A stretch of DNA of 7,442 bases from Caryophanales bacterium (lineage in GTDB: Bacteria > Bacillota_I > Bacilli_A > RFN20 > CAG-826), in NCBI GenBank assembly GCA_022781015.1, contig JALEUF010000209.1, positions 1 through 7,442 on the forward strand. The letters run 5' to 3'. The notes beneath the pieces were generated by a model. It was not told where the DNA came from and did not search any database. It saw only the letters and a list, made by a program, of their open reading frames with translations. The translations under genes were made by a program, and so were the position numbers. Positions 4,885 to 7,442 of the stretch are shown one piece after another (the stretch's first letter is position 1; the number at the start of each line of letters is the position of its first letter).

Positions 4885-7296
4885 ATGTTCGATAATAAAG
4901 AAGATTTTAAGGCGACGTTTTCTAGGCGCCTAGAAGAGAAATATGGACGTGCCGTCGATGATAGCCATATTACCGAAAGATATGATATTCTCGGTGAAAT
5001 GATTAGGGATTACGCCGGTCATGAATGGAGAGAATCTAGGGAATCAATACTTAGGGATAACAAAAAGCAATTAATCTATTTCTCCATGGAATTCCTCATG
5101 GGAAGACTTATGACTTCCAATATGCAAAACCTTGGCATCTATGATGTCGCTAGGGATGGACTAGAGGAGCTTGGAATCGATATTGGAGAGCTCGAAGATA
5201 TCGAAGCAGATGCCGGATTAGGCAATGGTGGCTTAGGTAGATTAGCGGCTTGTTTCCTTGATTCTATCGCTTCTTTAGGATATCCAGGACACGGGAATAC
5301 TATTAGATATGAATATGGTTTCTTTAGGCAAAAATTCGTTAATGGCCAGCAAGTTGAACTTCCTGACCAATGGCTTTCAAATGGTTTTGTCTTTGAAGTA
5401 AGAAAGCCAAAGCATGCGGTAGAAGTTAGCTTCTACGGCAATGCTGAGACATATCTAAAGCCAGATGGCGGATATGGACTTAGGACAGTAAATGCAACTC
5501 ACGTCAGGGCTGTTCCATATGATGTATCTATCCCTGGATATAGGAATGGAGTTGCTAATACATTAAGGCTATGGTCAGCTGAACCTAGCGAGAATAACCT
5601 TCCAACTGATCAATCTTTCGAAGATTACCTAAATACATTAAAAGAACTTTGCCACGGCCTTTATCCAGATGATTCAACCGAACACGGCAGGATGCTTAGG
5701 TTAAGACAACAATATTTCTTAGTATCCGCTGGGCTTCAAAGCGCCATGCGTTCATATAAGCAAAGATATGGTTCTCTAGATGATTTCGCTTCTAGCTATG
5801 TCTTTCAGCTTAACGATACCCATCCAATATTAGCTATTCCTGAAGCCATGAGGCTTTTGCTTGATGAATATGGATATGGCTGGGATGAAGCCTGGAATAT
5901 TGTTACTAAGATGTTTGCCTATACTAACCATACAGTCATGCCTGAAGCGCTTGAAAAATGGCCAGTACAATATGTCCAACACCTTGTTCCTAGGGTTTAT
6001 ATGATAATCGAGGAAATTAATCGTAGGTTCAATATATTGCTATCCGAAAAGAATGTTTCCGATTCGGCTAGATACCAGATGCAGATAATCAAGGATGGCC
6101 AAATCCATATGACGAATATGGCTATCTATACTGGTTTCTCTGTTAATGGGGTTGCTAAAATCCATACAAAGATTCTTGAAGAATATACTTTCAAGGATTT
6201 CTATGAATTATTCCCAAATAAATTCAATAACAAGACAAACGGTGTCACCCATAGAAGGTGGCTAATGTATGCTAACCCAAGATTAGCTGCTGCTATTGAT
6301 AGAAAGATTGGGACTAATTGGAGAAAAGACTTTGAACATGAAATTTGCAAGTTGAAGAAATTTGCAGATGACAAAGATTTCCAAAAGGAAATAATGGATA
6401 TCAAGCATCAAAACAAAGTTGATTTCGCCTCTTTCTGCAAGAAGAATTATGGAATCGAAGTCGATCCAAATTCCATCTTCGATGTCCAAATCAAAAGATT
6501 ACATGCCTACAAGAGACAACTCCTTAACCTTTTCCATATAATGTATCTATATCAGAAACTTAAGGAAGATCCAACATTTAGTATCACTCCACATACATAT
6601 ATATTCGGTGCGAAAGCGGCTCCAAGCTATGTCTATGCGAAAAAGATTATTGAGCTTATCCTAGCAGTAGCCAAAGTAGTGGATGAAGATCCTAGGGTTT
6701 CTAAATTTATCAAGATTGTCTTTGTCGAGAATTATGGAGTATCCCTAGCTGAAAAGATTATCCCAGCCGCTGATATTTCCGAACAAATCTCTACTGCTGG
6801 CAAAGAAGCTTCTGGTACTTCTAACATGAAGTTAATGATGAATGGCGCTCTTACTTTAGGGACATTAGATGGAGCAAATATCGAAATTGCCGATTTTGCT
6901 GGAAACGAAAACGAAATCATCTTTGGTCTAAAGGAAAATGAAATCCAAAAGATGGTAGATGAAGGAAGCTATAATCCTTGGGATATATATAATTCCGATA
7001 TCAGGGTCAAAAATATCATGGATTCATTGTTCACCGGTCCATGGTGCAAAGGCGATAACAACAAATTCAGGATGATATTTGATGAAATAATGGCCAGGAA
7101 TGACCAATTCTTCGTCTTGGCTGACTTCAATGCCTATAACAAGGCTTGCCAAGAAGCTGACCAAAGATATCAAGATGAATCTAATTGGGCTAGAAGCGCT
7201 ATTCTAAATATTGCTTCAAGTGGCTACTTCACTTCCGATAGGACGATTGAAGAATACAACAAGGATATCTGGCATTTGGAGAAATTAAGTAAATGA
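4885..7296 (+). CDS. glgP: Glycogen/maltodextrin phosphorylase
   Basis: A complete 803-residue GT35 phosphorylase (Bacillus GlgP about 798, E. coli 815) that releases glucose-1-phosphate from the non-reducing ends of alpha-1,4-glucans using phosphate and pyridoxal phosphate. Landmarks: FSMEFLMGRL (66-75); ADAGLGNGGLGRLAACFLDS (108-127); LNDTHPILAIPE (309-320); TNHTVMPEALEKWP (347-360); NGVTHRRWL (452-460); FDVQIKRLHAYKRQLLN (532-548); and EASGTSNMK (641-649), in which K649 is the PLP-binding lysine, followed by NGALTLGTLDGANIEI (653-668). The motif usually reads SGTGNMK; S646 replaces Gly, a mild change. There is no added N-terminal regulatory segment. The N-terminus MFDNKEDFKATF aligns with the Bacillus form, supporting this start; AAAGGAG (4866-4872), inside the last glgB codons, is 12 bases upstream, rather far. 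Motifs alone cannot separate glycogen from maltodextrin preference, but the glgB partner favours glycogen. It ends in TGA within an ATGA overlap with the next gene. Confidence 0.95.
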   Translation: MFDNKEDFKATFSRRLEEKYGRAVDDSHITERYDILGEMIRDYAGHEWRESRESILRDNKKQLIYFSMEFLMGRLMTSNMQNLGIYDVARDGLEELGIDIGELEDIEADAGLGNGGLGRLAACFLDSIASLGYPGHGNTIRYEYGFFRQKFVNGQQVELPDQWLSNGFVFEVRKPKHAVEVSFYGNAETYLKPDGGYGLRTVNATHVRAVPYDVSIPGYRNGVANTLRLWSAEPSENNLPTDQSFEDYLNTLKELCHGLYPDDSTEHGRMLRLRQQYFLVSAGLQSAMRSYKQRYGSLDDFASSYVFQLNDTHPILAIPEAMRLLLDEYGYGWDEAWNIVTKMFAYTNHTVMPEALEKWPVQYVQHLVPRVYMIIEEINRRFNILLSEKNVSDSARYQMQIIKDGQIHMTNMAIYTGFSVNGVAKIHTKILEEYTFKDFYELFPNKFNNKTNGVTHRRWLMYANPRLAAAIDRKIGTNWRKDFEHEICKLKKFADDKDFQKEIMDIKHQNKVDFASFCKKNYGIEVDPNSIFDVQIKRLHAYKRQLLNLFHIMYLYQKLKEDPTFSITPHTYIFGAKAAPSYVYAKKIIELILAVAKVVDEDPRVSKFIKIVFVENYGVSLAEKIIPAADISEQISTAGKEASGTSNMKLMMNGALTLGTLDGANIEIADFAGNENEIIFGLKENEIQKMVDEGSYNPWDIYNSDIRVKNIMDSLFTGPWCKGDNNKFRMIFDEIMARNDQFFVLADFNAYNKACQEADQRYQDESNWARSAILNIASSGYFTSDRTIEEYNKDIWHLEKLSK
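4920..4935. repeat. Perfect 16-base palindrome in the start of glgP
   Basis: TTCTAGGCGCCTAGAA reads identically on both strands. It starts 36 bases into glgP, spanning codons for F12-S13-R14-R15-L16-E17, and could fold in mRNA as a 6-base stem with a GCGC loop. The encoded RRLE segment is conserved in GlgP proteins, so codon choice on conserved residues may explain it. A role in tuning glgP translation is only a possibility. Confidence 0.5.
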
Positions 7297-7442
7297 GTGA
7301 CGACAAGATTACTCTTGATGAATTATTCCCTCTTCAAGAAGATCTAGATAAGGAAATCGCTTCAATTCACCATATCGATTATCCTTCAACCCATAACAGG
7401 AGATGTCTTGCCCTTTTAGTAGAACTAGGGGAATTTGCAAAT
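7293..7442 (+). CDS. Dimeric all-alpha dUTPase (dUTPase_2/MazG-like), N-terminal 50 residues, partial
   Basis: The frame opens at ATG 7293, overlapping the glgP TGA by four bases (ATGA), and stays open to the window edge (50 codons). The product begins with TLDELFPLQEDLDKEI (residues 7-22), then THNRRCLALLVELGEFAN (33-50). The ITLDELF-LQ-LD-I opening and the helical LALLVELGE(F/L)AN segment, with its E-x-x-E metal-binding pair (E44 and E47), are typical of the dimeric dUTPase family in Firmicutes, which hydrolyses dUTP to dUMP and pyrophosphate and keeps uracil out of DNA. The rest of the catalytic site, including the second E-x-x-D motif, lies beyond the window, so a related MazG-like NTP pyrophosphatase is not excluded. 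GGAG at 7278-7281 is 11 bases upstream, and the overlap suggests translational coupling to glgP. Its place in a glycogen operon is not explained by a shared pathway. Confidence 0.75.
   Translation, partial: MSDDKITLDELFPLQEDLDKEIASIHHIDYPSTHNRRCLALLVELGEFAN

Noticed and set aside
6201..6920. Three minus-strand frames of 62-68 codons inside glgP
   Set aside because: All antisense to conserved phosphorylase sequence; hydrophobic composition is the mirror of Glu/Lys/Asp codons.
7294..7350. Readthrough of the glgP TGA as tryptophan (Mycoplasma code)
   Set aside because: The extension runs only to a TAG after about 17 codons, while the ATGA-overlapping frame encodes a recognisable dUTPase. Tryptophan is TGG throughout and GlgP already has its full length.

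Overview
The window looks like chromosomal core sequence from a low-GC Gram-positive bacterium (Bacillota, class Bacilli in the broad sense, perhaps a gut lineage near the Mollicutes or Erysipelotrichales). The evidence is an A+T-rich composition, arginine written mainly as AGG/AGA, AAGAGG/AGGAG-type ribosome binding sites, a Firmicutes-style DnaE N-terminus, and the nrnA-dnaE neighbourhood that also occurs (with small genes between) in Bacillus. TGA is a stop here: glgP ends on TGA in an ATGA overlap with the next gene, and tryptophan is TGG, so this is code 11 and not the Mycoplasma code. The genus assignment is inference.

Left half, all on the minus strand. From right to left, ackA (acetate kinase) and nrnA (DHH/DHHA1 nanoRNase/pAp phosphatase) overlap by one base (TAATG). 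They are followed by a clear rho-independent terminator. After a roughly 100-base gap comes the start of dnaE (DNA polymerase III alpha, DnaE type), which leaves the window at base 1 after 160 codons. This dnaE fragment has no stop codon and is easily overlooked.

Centre (2773-2920). A 148-base divergent promoter region separates ackA from the rightward operon. Each side has a good -10 (extended TGTTATAGT for ackA, TATAAT for glgB), and each has the same weak -35 (TTAAAT) at 17 bases. A 14-base dyad, ATTTTGACCAAAAT, lies almost exactly midway between the two promoters. A second dyad, ATAAAC-AATG-GTTTAT, lies over the spacer and -10 of the glgB promoter only. This is the most interesting non-coding stretch in the window.

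Right half, plus strand. glgB (glycogen branching enzyme), glgP (glycogen/maltodextrin phosphorylase) and the first 50 codons of a dimeric all-alpha dUTPase form one tightly packed operon (5-base gap, then a 4-base ATGA overlap). GlgB makes alpha-1,6 branches and GlgP releases glucose-1-phosphate from chain ends. AckA, divergently transcribed, makes ATP at the end of sugar fermentation. The layout therefore places storage-polysaccharide turnover opposite fermentative ATP production, with one shared control region. No glgC or glgA is in the window, so the source of the glucan is not shown.

I see no mobile element, CRISPR array, tRNA or rRNA. Nothing amounts to a new multi-gene system. The points most worth a second look are the symmetric divergent control region, the lysine-rich tail on GlgB with dnaX-like slippery heptamers at its boundary, the degraded metal site of the DnaE PHP domain, and the dUTPase coupled to glycogen genes.
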